Shown here: one piece after another, positions 1 through 5,884 of the stretch | How the letters are laid out: every line of letters starts with the position of its first letter | How positions within the stretch are numbered: position 1 is the first letter of the stretch | Assembly (NCBI GenBank): GCA_002491225.1 | Contig: DKVN01000168.1 | Span: forward strand, 28,829-37,100 | Direction of reading: 5' to 3' | Length of the DNA: 8,272 nucleotides | Source: Faecalibacterium sp. UBA7177 | GTDB lineage: Bacteria; Bacillota; Clostridia; Oscillospirales; Ruminococcaceae | Made by a program: the position numbers and the translations under genes | Notes under the pieces: generated by a model | The model's input: the letters and a program-made list of their open reading frames with translations, nothing else | Database searches by the model: none | What the model was told of the DNA's origin: nothing

Positions 1-1950
1 GCCATCTACGACACCATGGTGCGCATGGGCCGCGGCAACGAGAGCCTGCTGGTGCCCTATGTTGACTCCAAGGGCAACTTTGGCAAGGCCTACAGCCGGG
101 ATATGGCCTGCGCCGCCAGCCGCTACACCGAGGCCAAACTCGACGCGGTGTGCGAGGAGCTCTTCCGGGATATCGACCAGGACACGGTCGATTTTGTGCC
201 CAACTACGACGGCACCACCACCGAGCCCACCCTGCTGCCGGTCACCTTTCCCGCCATCCTGGCCAACAACACCCTCGGCATCGCGGTGGGCATGGCCTCC
301 AACATCTGCTCGTTTAACCTGGCCGAGCTCTGCGCCGCCACCATCGCGTTGATGAAGGACGAGCAGCACGACCTCTTCACCACCCTGCCCGCCCCGGATT
401 TTGTCGGCGGCGGCCAGCTGCTGTACGACCGGGACGAACTCCAGAAGATCTACGACACCGGCCGCGGCAGCGTGCGGGTGCGGGCCCGCTGGCAGTATCA
501 GCCGGACGGCAACATGATCGAGATCACCCAGATCCCGCCCACCACCACCATCGAGGCCATCATGGACAAGATCGCCGAGCTGGTCAAGGCGGGCCGTATC
601 CGGGAACTCAGCGCCATGCGGGACGAGACCGACCTCAACGGCCTGAAACTCACCATCGACCTCAAGCGCGGGCAGGATCCGGACAAACTCATGCAAAAGC
701 TGTTCAAGACCACCCCCCTCGAGGACAGCTTCGCCTGCAACTTCAACGTGCTGGTGGGCGGCCAGCCCCGGGTGATGGGGGTGCGCGAGATCCTCACCGA
801 GTGGGTGGCCTTCCGCACCGAGTGTGTCCGCCGCCGCACCTTCCACGAGCTACAGGGCAAACAAAAGCGGCTGCATCTGCTGCTCGGCCTCAAGGCCATC
901 CTGCTCGACATCGACAAGGCCATCCGCATCGTGCGCGAGACCGAGGAGGACGCCGAGGTCATCCCCAACCTGATGATCGGCTTCGGCATCGACCAGCCGC
1001 AGGCCGAGTATGTGGCCGAGATCAAACTGCGCCACCTCAACCGGGAGTATATCCTGCGCCGCACCGAGGAGACCGAGGCGCTGGAAAGCGAGATCGACCG
1101 GCTGGAAAAGCTGCTCGCCTCCAAAGCGGGCCTGCGCAGGGTGATCATGGACGAGCTGGCCGCCGTGGCCAAAAAGTACGGCCAGCCCCGCCGCACCGAG
1201 ATCCTCTACGAGCTGCCCGCCTCGCCCGAGGACGAACCGGCGGACGCTTTGCCGGATTACCCTGTCACCCTCTTTTTCACCCGCGAGGGCTACTTCAAAA
1301 AGATCACCCCCGCCTCCCTGCGGATGAGCGGCGAGCACAAGCTCAAGGAGAACGACGAGATCACCCGCCGCATCGAGGCCAAAAACGACGCCTGGCTGCT
1401 CTTTTTCACCAGCAAACAGCAGGTGTACAAGTGCCGCGCGGCCGATTTTGCCGACACCAGGGCCAGCGCGATGGGCGAGTACCTGCCCGCCGCCCTCGGC
1501 ATGGAGCCGGACGAGGCGGTGCTGGACATGGTGGTTACCGCAAACTACGAGGGGCATATCCTCTTCTTTTATCAGAACGGCAAGTGTGCCAAGGTGCCGC
1601 TGGCCAGCTACGCCACCAAGCAGAACCGCAAAAAGCTGCTGGCGGCCTACAGCGCCAGGGCCGAGCTGGCCGCCATCCTGCCGATGGAGGCCGAGGAGGA
1701 GCTTGCCATCCGCACCAGCGCGGGGCGGCTTTTGCTGGTGGGCAGCGCCCAGATCCCGGCCAAAACCACCCGCGACACCGCGGGCGTCTCGGTGATCACC
1801 CTCAAAAAGAACCAGCGCATCGAGAGCGTTGTCCCCGCCGCCGCCCTCGAGCTTGCCAACCCCCACCGCTACCGGGTGCGCACCCTGCCCGCCGCCGGGG
1901 CCGTCCTGCGCCCCGAGGACACCGCCGAGCAGACCCAGCTGATGCTGTGA
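1..1950 (+). CDS. parC: DNA topoisomerase IV subunit A (ParC-type), 5'-truncated by the window
   Basis: This is the DNA-cleaving and rejoining subunit of a type IIA topoisomerase, which works with an ATPase B subunit to decatenate or relax DNA in the cytoplasm. The frame is open from base 1, so the start lies upstream; 649 residues are visible and roughly 80 are missing. The catalytic Arg-Tyr pair is in AASRYTEAKL (Arg 41, Tyr 42 of the visible part, codons 121-126). The conserved segments VPNYDGT and GIAVGMASNI follow. The middle part is the helical coiled-coil region, and from about residue 420 a beta-pinwheel-like C-terminal domain begins. No GyrA box (QRRGG-type) is visible, and the SNICSFNLAEL and KQNRKKLLAAYS segments resemble clostridial ParC, so ParC is preferred over GyrA. 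The quinolone-region acidic residue is Asp (visible residue 4), the usual susceptible type; the key Ser position lies just outside the window. The stop is TGA 1948-1950. Confidence 0.85.
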   Translation, partial: AIYDTMVRMGRGNESLLVPYVDSKGNFGKAYSRDMACAASRYTEAKLDAVCEELFRDIDQDTVDFVPNYDGTTTEPTLLPVTFPAILANNTLGIAVGMASNICSFNLAELCAATIALMKDEQHDLFTTLPAPDFVGGGQLLYDRDELQKIYDTGRGSVRVRARWQYQPDGNMIEITQIPPTTTIEAIMDKIAELVKAGRIRELSAMRDETDLNGLKLTIDLKRGQDPDKLMQKLFKTTPLEDSFACNFNVLVGGQPRVMGVREILTEWVAFRTECVRRRTFHELQGKQKRLHLLLGLKAILLDIDKAIRIVRETEEDAEVIPNLMIGFGIDQPQAEYVAEIKLRHLNREYILRRTEETEALESEIDRLEKLLASKAGLRRVIMDELAAVAKKYGQPRRTEILYELPASPEDEPADALPDYPVTLFFTREGYFKKITPASLRMSGEHKLKENDEITRRIEAKNDAWLLFFTSKQQVYKCRAADFADTRASAMGEYLPAALGMEPDEAVLDMVVTANYEGHILFFYQNGKCAKVPLASYATKQNRKKLLAAYSARAELAAILPMEAEEELAIRTSAGRLLLVGSAQIPAKTTRDTAGVSVITLKKNQRIESVVPAAALELANPHRYRVRTLPAAGAVLRPEDTAEQTQLML

Positions 1951-1976
1951 GCCGGGCATCCGGCGCGAAAAACCTG

Positions 1977-2005
1977 TTGCATTTGGGCGGCGGGTATGCT
2001 ATGAT
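1977..2005 (+). promoter_or_regulatory. secG promoter, extended -10 type
   Basis: The -35-like TTGCAT lies at 1977-1982, followed by a 17-bp spacer and TATGAT at 2000-2005 (5 of 6 matches to the -10 consensus). A TGC at 1997-1999 gives a perfect extended -10 (TGnTATGAT), which can compensate for the weak -35. The predicted transcript starts near 2012 and has a leader of about 80 nt. The leader can form a small hairpin (AGCC 2019-2022 and GATA 2025-2028 pairing with TATC 2034-2037 and GGCT 2039-2042). Between the parC stop and this site there is only a 5-bp hairpin (1951-1964) without a T run, so readthrough from parC is possible. Confidence 0.65.
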
Positions 2006-2092
2006 ACCAACGTATGATAGCCGAGATATCCTTTATCGGGCTGGCTGAGTGCTGGCCAATACTCTTTGCAGGAAAAAGGAGCGTATTCCAAG

Positions 2093-2341
2093 ATGGGTGC
2101 TTTTGAAATCATTTGCGGCGTTGTGCTGATGGCGGCCGCGGTTGTAATCATCGTGCTGACCATGGCGCAGGAGTCCAAGGGCAGGGGCCTTTCGGGCGCG
2201 ATCATGGGCGAGGGCGGCCAGATGGAAGCCGGCCGCACCCGCAGCAAGGACGCCAGAATGGCCCTGTGCACCAAGGTCGCCGGTGTCGTTTTCATCGTGG
2301 TCACCATCCTGGTCAGCGTGATCAGCGCGCGGCTGGGGTAA
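2093..2341 (+). CDS. secG: Preprotein translocase subunit SecG
   Basis: SecG is the small auxiliary membrane subunit of the SecYEG channel and helps SecA-driven protein export across the cytoplasmic membrane. The 82-residue product matches the usual family length. It has two hydrophobic segments (about residues 4-24 and 58-78) joined by a polar loop containing SKGRGLSGAIMG, which corresponds to the conserved SecG loop (KG-GLSG). The ATG at 2093 is chosen because AAAGGAG at 2075-2081 sits 11 nt upstream. A TTG at 2066 in the same frame would add nine residues, but it lies upstream of that Shine-Dalgarno site. The gene has its own promoter and terminator, so it is probably transcribed alone. 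In many Clostridia secG sits next to rnr, as here, which supports the identification. Confidence 0.93.
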   Translation: MGAFEIICGVVLMAAAVVIIVLTMAQESKGRGLSGAIMGEGGQMEAGRTRSKDARMALCTKVAGVVFIVVTILVSVISARLG

Positions 2342-2355
2342 GGCAAACCAGGAGC

Positions 2356-2410
2356 AGCCCGCGGTCGCCGATGCGGTGAGAGTTCACCGCACCGGCAGCG
2401 CGGGCTTTTT
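2356..2410 (+). terminator. Bipartite intrinsic terminator after secG
   Basis: An outer stem AGCCCGCG (2356-2363) pairs perfectly with CGCGGGCT (2399-2406) and leads straight into a T run (2406-2410). Inside it, GCCG (2367-2370) pairs with CGGC (2393-2396) and GCGGTGA (2373-2379) pairs with TCACCGC (2384-2390) around a GAGT loop. The long, nearly continuous stem plus the T run makes a strong rho-independent terminator. It separates secG from rnr, so rnr must depend on readthrough or on a promoter in 2411-2490 that I could not recognise. Confidence 0.85.
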
Positions 2411-2500
2411 CTTTCGGGAAAGAGGCCAGAAGGCCGAGAGGGGAATTTGCGCGTCCGTCCGTCGGAGATGGTGCGCCGGGAGAGAAGAGGAGTAAAAAAT

Positions 2501-4615
2501 ATGTCAATGCGATCCAAGATCCTAAAAGAGCTTGAAAAAAAGCCCCGCCGCGCCAAGGAGCTCAAGGAGCGGCTGGGCAGCGACAAAAAGGTGCAGCGCA
2601 CCCTTGACGAGCTGCTTGACGACGGCCAGGTGCACCAGCATGCCGGGCTCTATTTTGCCAAGGCCAAAAAGGGCGGGGCCGAGCCGCTGCTGCCCTGCAC
2701 CATCGTCAAGCTGGGCCGCACCTTCGGCTTTGCCGCCCGGCAGGACGGCAAGGGCGATATCTTCATCCCAGGCCGCAGCCTGCTGGGCGCGATGCCGGGC
2801 GACGAGGTGCTGGTGCGCCTTGCGGAGCATCCGCGGGTCGAGGGCTCACAGGAGGGGGAGGTGGCGGCGGTCACCGCCCGGTGCGACAGCTTTGTCGGCA
2901 CCGTCTGCCGGCAGGACGGGCGGCTCTGCCTCGAACCGGACGCCTGCCCGGGCCTGTATCTTGCCATCAAAAAGAGCGCCGACGGCGGCGCGCGCGAGGG
3001 GGAGAAGGCTGCGGTCGTCATCCTCGAGCGGGGCGAGAGCCACGACGCCCACCGGGTGGGGGTGGCGATGCGGTTCGGCAAGGCGCAGGAGGCCAAGCCC
3101 TGTGTCAAGGCGCTGCTCTACGAGGCCGGGATGTCCAAGCAGTTCCCGGAAAAGGTCAAGGCCGAGGCCCGCGCCTTTGAAAACGCCGAGCCCACCGAGG
3201 CCGAGCTGGCCGGCCGGCTGGACCTGCGCGGGCTGCCCATCTTTACCATCGACTCCGACTCCACCCGCGACATCGACGACGCCATCAGCCTGCACAGCCT
3301 GCCGGACGGCGGGTACGAGCTGGGGGTGCACATCGCGGATGTCAGCTACTACGTCCGCCCCGGCAGCGAGCTGGACGCCGAGGCGATGCGCCGGGGCACC
3401 TCGGTCTACTATGGCGACAGCGTGATCCCGATGCTGCCCCGCCAGCTCTCCAACGGCATCTGCAGCCTCAACCCCGCCGCCACCCGGCTGGCCTTCTCCT
3501 GCCTGATGCGGCTGGATGCGGCGGGCCGCCTGCTCGACCACCGGTTCGTCAAAACGGTCATCCACAGCCGGGTCAAGGGGGTCTACGCCGAGATCGACCT
3601 GCTGCTCTCGGGCGACACCGCCCGGCCCGAGTACGCCCCGCTCGAGGCCAAGTACGCCCGGGTGCTGCCCCAGTTTGAGGCGATGCGGCGGCTGTACCAG
3701 GCCCGCTGCGCCCTGCGCGCGGCCCGCGGCGCGCTCGAGCTCGAGACCAGCGAGGCCAGGCTTGAGATCGACTCGGAGGGCCGCTGCACCGGGGTGCGGC
3801 GCAGCGTGCAGGGCGAGAGCGCCGGCATGATCGAGGAGTTCATGCTGCTGGCCAACGAGTGCGCGGCAAAAACCGCCCGCGCGGCGCACCTGCCCTTCGT
3901 CTACCGGGTGCACGAGGCCCCGGACCCCGAGCGGCGGGACAAGCTCGCCGCCCTGCTCACCGCCTGCGATGTGCCGTATCGCTTTGCGGGCGAGGCCCCC
4001 ACCTCGCAGGAGCTGGACGCGGTGCTCAAAGCCGCGCGGGGCACCCCCCAGCAGGCGGTGGTCAACGCCGGGGTGCTGCGCAGCACCCCCAAGGCCCGGT
4101 ACGACGCCGCGCCCCTGGGCCACTTTGGGCTGGCCCTCGCCGATTACGCCCACTTCACCAGCCCCATCCGCCGGTACTCGGATCTCGCCGTCCACCGCAT
4201 CCTCTCGGATCATCTGGCCGGGGCCCCGGCGGCCGAGCTGGCCAAACGGTACGGCAGCTTCGCGGACGAGGCGGCCCGGCAGGCGAGCGCCCGGGAGCAG
4301 GCGGCGGTGCGGCTCGAGCGGGCCGCCGACGACCGGTACAAGGCCGAGTATATGCGCGGGCATCTCGGCGAGGAGGCAGACGGTGTGGTCAGCGGGCTGA
4401 CCGCCCACGGCATCTTCGTCGAGCTGGACAACACGGTCGAGGGGATGCTGCCGGCCGAGGCGCTCTGCAAGGGACGCCCGGTGCTCACCGAGGGGGTGCG
4501 CCTCTCCGACCCGCTCACCGGCCGCAGCTGGACGATGGGGGACACGGTGCGCATCAAGGTCGCCGCCGCCGACGTAGCCCTCGGCCGGGTAGAGTTCGCC
4601 CTTGCCGGGGCGTAA
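2501..4615 (+). CDS. rnr: Ribonuclease R (RNB-family 3'-5' exoribonuclease)
   Basis: RNase R degrades structured RNA processively from the 3' end and takes part in RNA quality control. The 704-residue product shows the family order: an N-terminal winged-helix-like segment (about 1-60), two cold-shock/OB domains (about 66-110 and 125-195), an RNB catalytic domain (about 230-565) and a C-terminal S1 domain (about 620-702). The metal-binding motif TIDSDSTRDIDDAI gives Asp 251, 257, 259 and 260, which match the four catalytic aspartates of E. coli RNase R (D272, D278, D280, D281). HFTSPIRRYSDLAVHR (551-566) is the second signature. The protein ends just after the S1 domain and lacks the basic tail of the longer E. 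coli enzyme. The ATG at 2501 has AGAGGAG at 2486-2492, 8 nt upstream; a TTG at 2447 in frame has no such site. No smpB follows, unlike in many Clostridia. Confidence 0.95.
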   Translation: MSMRSKILKELEKKPRRAKELKERLGSDKKVQRTLDELLDDGQVHQHAGLYFAKAKKGGAEPLLPCTIVKLGRTFGFAARQDGKGDIFIPGRSLLGAMPGDEVLVRLAEHPRVEGSQEGEVAAVTARCDSFVGTVCRQDGRLCLEPDACPGLYLAIKKSADGGAREGEKAAVVILERGESHDAHRVGVAMRFGKAQEAKPCVKALLYEAGMSKQFPEKVKAEARAFENAEPTEAELAGRLDLRGLPIFTIDSDSTRDIDDAISLHSLPDGGYELGVHIADVSYYVRPGSELDAEAMRRGTSVYYGDSVIPMLPRQLSNGICSLNPAATRLAFSCLMRLDAAGRLLDHRFVKTVIHSRVKGVYAEIDLLLSGDTARPEYAPLEAKYARVLPQFEAMRRLYQARCALRAARGALELETSEARLEIDSEGRCTGVRRSVQGESAGMIEEFMLLANECAAKTARAAHLPFVYRVHEAPDPERRDKLAALLTACDVPYRFAGEAPTSQELDAVLKAARGTPQQAVVNAGVLRSTPKARYDAAPLGHFGLALADYAHFTSPIRRYSDLAVHRILSDHLAGAPAAELAKRYGSFADEAARQASAREQAAVRLERAADDRYKAEYMRGHLGEEADGVVSGLTAHGIFVELDNTVEGMLPAEALCKGRPVLTEGVRLSDPLTGRSWTMGDTVRIKVAAADVALGRVEFALAGA

Positions 4616-4656
4616 GGCATCCTGAAAGGCCTTTTACAAAACGATCAAAAACAGTG

Positions 4657-4689
4657 AACGGAGCGTGTCAGTACCGACACGCTCCGTTT
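4657..4689 (+). terminator. Perfect hairpin after rnr, probable terminator
   Basis: AACGGAGCGTGTC (4657-4669) pairs perfectly with GACACGCTCCGTT (4676-4688) around a 6-nt loop. The + strand T run is short (GTTTCTGCT). On the opposite strand the hairpin is followed by a broken T-rich run (from the A-rich stretch 4638-4653), so it could also act against antisense transcription. It lies 41 nt after the rnr stop, the normal place for a terminator. Confidence 0.7.
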
Positions 4690-4715
4690 CTGCTACAGCG
4701 ACACCCAACCGCGCG

Positions 4716-4774
4716 CCCCCCTTGGCTCTCCCTCCGGGAGAGCTGTCACCGAAGCTGACTGAGAGGGCTTCGCC
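4716..4774. repeat. Intergenic palindromic repeat with two internal stems
   Basis: A C run leads into CTCTCCC (4726-4732), which pairs with GGGAGAG (4736-4742) around TCC. GTCA (4745-4748) then pairs with TGAC (4756-4759) around CCGAAGC; restoring one base (4755 C to G) would make this a perfect 6-bp stem with a GAA loop. The unit ends in GAGAGGGCTTCGCC. From memory, very similar elements are scattered between genes in many gut Clostridia genomes, which would make this a non-coding, possibly mobilised small repeat. A single window cannot show copy number. The T run at 4775-4779 directly follows it. Confidence 0.6.
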
Positions 4775-4777
4775 TTT

Positions 4778-4808
4778 TTGCGTCCCGCGCCCCATCCCCC
4801 TGTATTAA
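4778..4808 (+). promoter_or_regulatory. Weak candidate promoter for yaaL-bofA
   Basis: TTGCGT (4778-4783) and TATTAA (4803-4808) are separated by 19 bp, and each matches the housekeeping consensus at four of six positions or close to it. The spacer is longer than ideal. If used, it gives a leader of about 60 nt that contains the inverted repeat CATTGCCAATG (4818-4828). A promoter is expected somewhere here because a terminator and a repeat separate yaaL from rnr. Confidence 0.25.
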
Positions 4809-4877
4809 ACTGGGAATCATTGCCAATGCTCCTGCATAAGCTGATAGCAACGCTGCCCATGAAAGGAGCAAGGAAGA

Positions 4878-5120
4878 ATGGGGATCGCCCTCAAACGCAA
4901 GGAGCCGCAGGCCGCCGCCCTGCCCTGCCCCGGCCTGCCCGACCTGCCGGCCCAGCTGCGGGAGTGCCTGGCCGACATCCGCCACAACCAGATGCTCTTC
5001 GACCTTGAGACCGAGCCGGAGCTGATCGAACAGCGCATCTACGAGCGCGAGGCGCTGCAGTGCCGTTACCAGTACCTGATGCGCAAGGCGCGGGCCGCCG
5101 GGCTGCGCGCCATCCTGTGA
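4878..5120 (+). CDS. yaaL: YaaL-like protein (DUF2508 family)
   Basis: This 80-residue soluble protein has no known biochemical function. Its C-terminal half carries the family pattern: a helix (about 25-43), the EPELIEQRIYE segment (46-56), and then ALQCRYQYLMRKAR (59-72), which matches the DUF2508 consensus of an (L)I-IY motif followed by an aromatic R-Y-YL motif. The N-terminal 24 residues are Ala/Pro-rich and probably unstructured. The ATG at 4878 has AAAGGAG at 4862-4868, 9 nt upstream. In Bacillus subtilis the homologous gene sits between recR and bofA; here bofA also follows, with stop and start overlapping by 4 nt, which supports both names. recR is absent from the window. A role linked to sporulation is inferred only from this neighbour. 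Confidence 0.82.
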   Translation: MGIALKRKEPQAAALPCPGLPDLPAQLRECLADIRHNQMLFDLETEPELIEQRIYEREALQCRYQYLMRKARAAGLRAIL

Positions 5121-5389
5121 GCGGCGCGGCCGGAGCGCACCCGGCCTGGTGGGTGCTGGGCGCGCTCATTCTGCTGGCCGCAGCTGTTGCCCTCGCCCGC
5201 AGCCCCCGCCCGCTGCGCCGGGCCCTCACCGGGGCGGTGTGCGGGGTGGGGGCGCTCGGGGCGGTCAACATCCTGGCCCCCTTTACCGGGGTGGCCATCG
5301 CCCTCAACCACATCACCGCCTTCGCCGCCGTGGTGCTCGGGGCCCCCGGCGTCATCACCATGCTGCTGCTGCGGCTGCTGGTGGGGTAG
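5117..5389 (+). CDS. bofA: BofA-family regulator of pro-sigma-K processing
   Basis: BofA is a small membrane protein that, in B. subtilis, inhibits the intramembrane protease SpoIVFB and so delays pro-sigma-K processing in the mother cell. The 90-residue product has two strongly hydrophobic parts (about 11-27 and 36-54) and a C-terminal segment with GAPGVITMLLLRLL (75-88), matching the conserved LGIPG region. From memory of the B. subtilis protein, Asn 51, Asn 64 and Thr 67 line up by spacing with its functional N48, N61 and T64, so the inhibitory residues appear kept. The start is GTG at 5117, whose bases overlap the yaaL TGA (GTGA, 5117-5120), implying translational coupling; an earlier in-frame start would lie deep inside yaaL. 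Its presence suggests a spore-forming ancestry. The gene is followed by a C-rich stretch and a strong terminator. Confidence 0.87.
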   Translation: MSGAAGAHPAWWVLGALILLAAAVALARSPRPLRRALTGAVCGVGALGAVNILAPFTGVAIALNHITAFAAVVLGAPGVITMLLLRLLVG

Positions 5390-5548
5390 CGCCCGCCGGT
5401 GTGTCAGCGCCGCGCCACCCCATCCCGCCCCGCTGCGCCCTATCAGGCCCCCGCCGCGGCCGCGCCGACCCATCCCGCCGCATCGCTTCCGCCCCCCTTT
5501 GGGCCCCAAAACGCCCTTTTCCGCCCCACAACCCCCAAAAACATTCAC
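5390..5548. other. C-rich, G-poor intergenic stretch with minus-strand G-quadruplex motif
   Basis: No gene is supported here. The + strand is very rich in C runs, and the RNA downstream of bofA would be C-rich and G-poor, as in Rho loading sites. Within it, five C runs (5492-5497, 5504-5507, 5514-5516, 5524-5527, 5532-5536) are separated by 4-7 nt, so the minus strand meets the standard G3+N1-7 quadruplex rule. CCCATCCCGCC occurs twice (5419-5429 and 5469-5479), 50 bp apart. Confidence 0.5.
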
Positions 5549-5584
5549 ACGCGCCCGGGCGTATCTCGCGCCCGGGCGCGTTTT
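5549..5584 (+). terminator. Strong terminator after yaaL-bofA
   Basis: ACGCGCCCGGGCG (5549-5561) pairs perfectly with CGCCCGGGCGCGT (5569-5581) around a 7-nt loop, followed by TTTT (5581-5584). Each arm contains the palindrome CCCGGG, so alternative pairings exist, but the full 13-bp stem is the most stable. It ends the bofA unit only about 22 bp before the rpoB -35 box. Confidence 0.85.
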
Positions 5585-5606
5585 CGCAAAAATCGCAAAA
5601 TTTGGC

Positions 5607-5635
5607 TTGACAGCTTGCTTTTCAGGGTGTACACT
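5607..5635 (+). promoter_or_regulatory. rpoB promoter
   Basis: A perfect -35 TTGACA (5607-5612), a 17-bp spacer and a -10 TACACT (5630-5635, 4 of 6) make a good housekeeping promoter. The preceding 5581-5603 is A/T-tract rich (T4, A5, A4, T3), like an UP element that would raise strength. The transcript should start near 5642, giving a leader of about 270 nt before the rpoB ATG. Confidence 0.8.
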
Positions 5636-5669
5636 GAATCAGTATCGTATCGTGGGCGAAAGCACCCAA

Positions 5670-5750
5670 ATGCAAACTTTCTGCACAAAAAATCCAGAAA
5701 AGTTTGTCAAAATTCACCACAATTGGCGTTTGTCAACCCCGTCCTCTTGA
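5670..5750 (+). CDS. Possible 26-residue leader ORF
   Basis: ATG 5670 to TGA 5748-5750 encodes 26 residues, starting MQTFCTKNPEKF and ending with Ser-Ser. It lies wholly within the predicted rpoB leader, and its stop codon directly abuts the stem of the terminator-like hairpin. No good Shine-Dalgarno site precedes the ATG (the upstream hairpin ends in CACCC), and no codon is strikingly repeated. It may be a chance open frame; the position of the stop is the only suggestive point. Confidence 0.15.
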   Translation: MQTFCTKNPEKFVKIHHNWRLSTPSS

Positions 5751-5798
5751 GCGGTTTTGCTGAAATCGCCCTTTCGGCGCAGCAAAACCGCCTCTTTT
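5749..5798 (+). terminator. Terminator-like hairpin inside the rpoB leader, candidate attenuator
   Basis: GCGGTTTTGCTG (5751-5762) pairs perfectly with CAGCAAAACCGC (5780-5791). The apical part closes further through CGCC (5767-5770) with GGCG (5776-5779) and a CTTTC loop, and GA (5749-5750) can add two pairs across a bulged C. A T-rich run (TCTTTT, 5793-5798) follows. This has the form of an intrinsic terminator, yet it lies downstream of the rpoB promoter and about 116 nt before the rpoB start, so it would stop part of the transcripts before rpoB unless relieved. The alternative is a separate RNA of about 155 nt ending here, with rpoB fed by readthrough. Confidence 0.6.
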
Positions 5799-5860
5799 GG
5801 GCGTTCAGACGCCCGCCCCACCAAACGGTCAGGCAGCACCAACACGCTCAGGCAGTCAAA

Positions 5861-5884
5861 TGGCGGCCCCGCGCGGGGCCGCCA
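5861..5884. repeat. Perfect 24-nt palindrome upstream of the rpoB ribosome binding site
   Basis: TGGCGGCCCCGC (5861-5872) is followed with no spacer by its exact reverse complement (5873-5884). As RNA it folds to a 10-bp, almost all G-C hairpin with a CGCG loop. It ends 14 nt before the AGGAG at 5899-5903. It has no T run, so it is not a terminator; an mRNA stabiliser, a ribosome-access hairpin or a dimeric protein site are possible. Confidence 0.65.

Noticed and set aside
850..1959. Minus-strand open frame (369 codons) opposite parC
   Set aside because: Gly/Leu-rich shadow of the conserved ParC frame, with no domain resemblance.
2066..2092. TTG start for secG at 2066
   Set aside because: It lies upstream of the AAAGGAG at 2075-2081 that serves ATG 2093, and the extra residues are not typical of SecG.
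2356..2410. Riboswitch in the secG-rnr gap
   Set aside because: The structure is a single long hairpin with a T run and no conserved ligand-core sequence; a terminator explains it.
2447..2500. TTG start for rnr at 2447
   Set aside because: No ribosome binding site precedes it, while ATG 2501 has AGAGGAG at 8 nt and begins the usual winged-helix segment.
2846..4408. Long minus-strand open frame (520 codons) opposite rnr
   Set aside because: It is fully antisense to the RNase R catalytic core, of low complexity, with no family signature.
4813..4842. Sporulation sigma-factor promoter before yaaL (CATAAGCT at 4835 as a -10)
   Set aside because: Only five of eight bases match a sigma-E-like -10, and the candidate -35 (GGAATC at 4813) has the wrong spacing and a poor match.
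5642..5798. 6S RNA or another known small RNA ending at the leader hairpin
   Set aside because: The A-rich first half cannot form the long rod with a central bubble expected of 6S RNA, and no other family was recognised.
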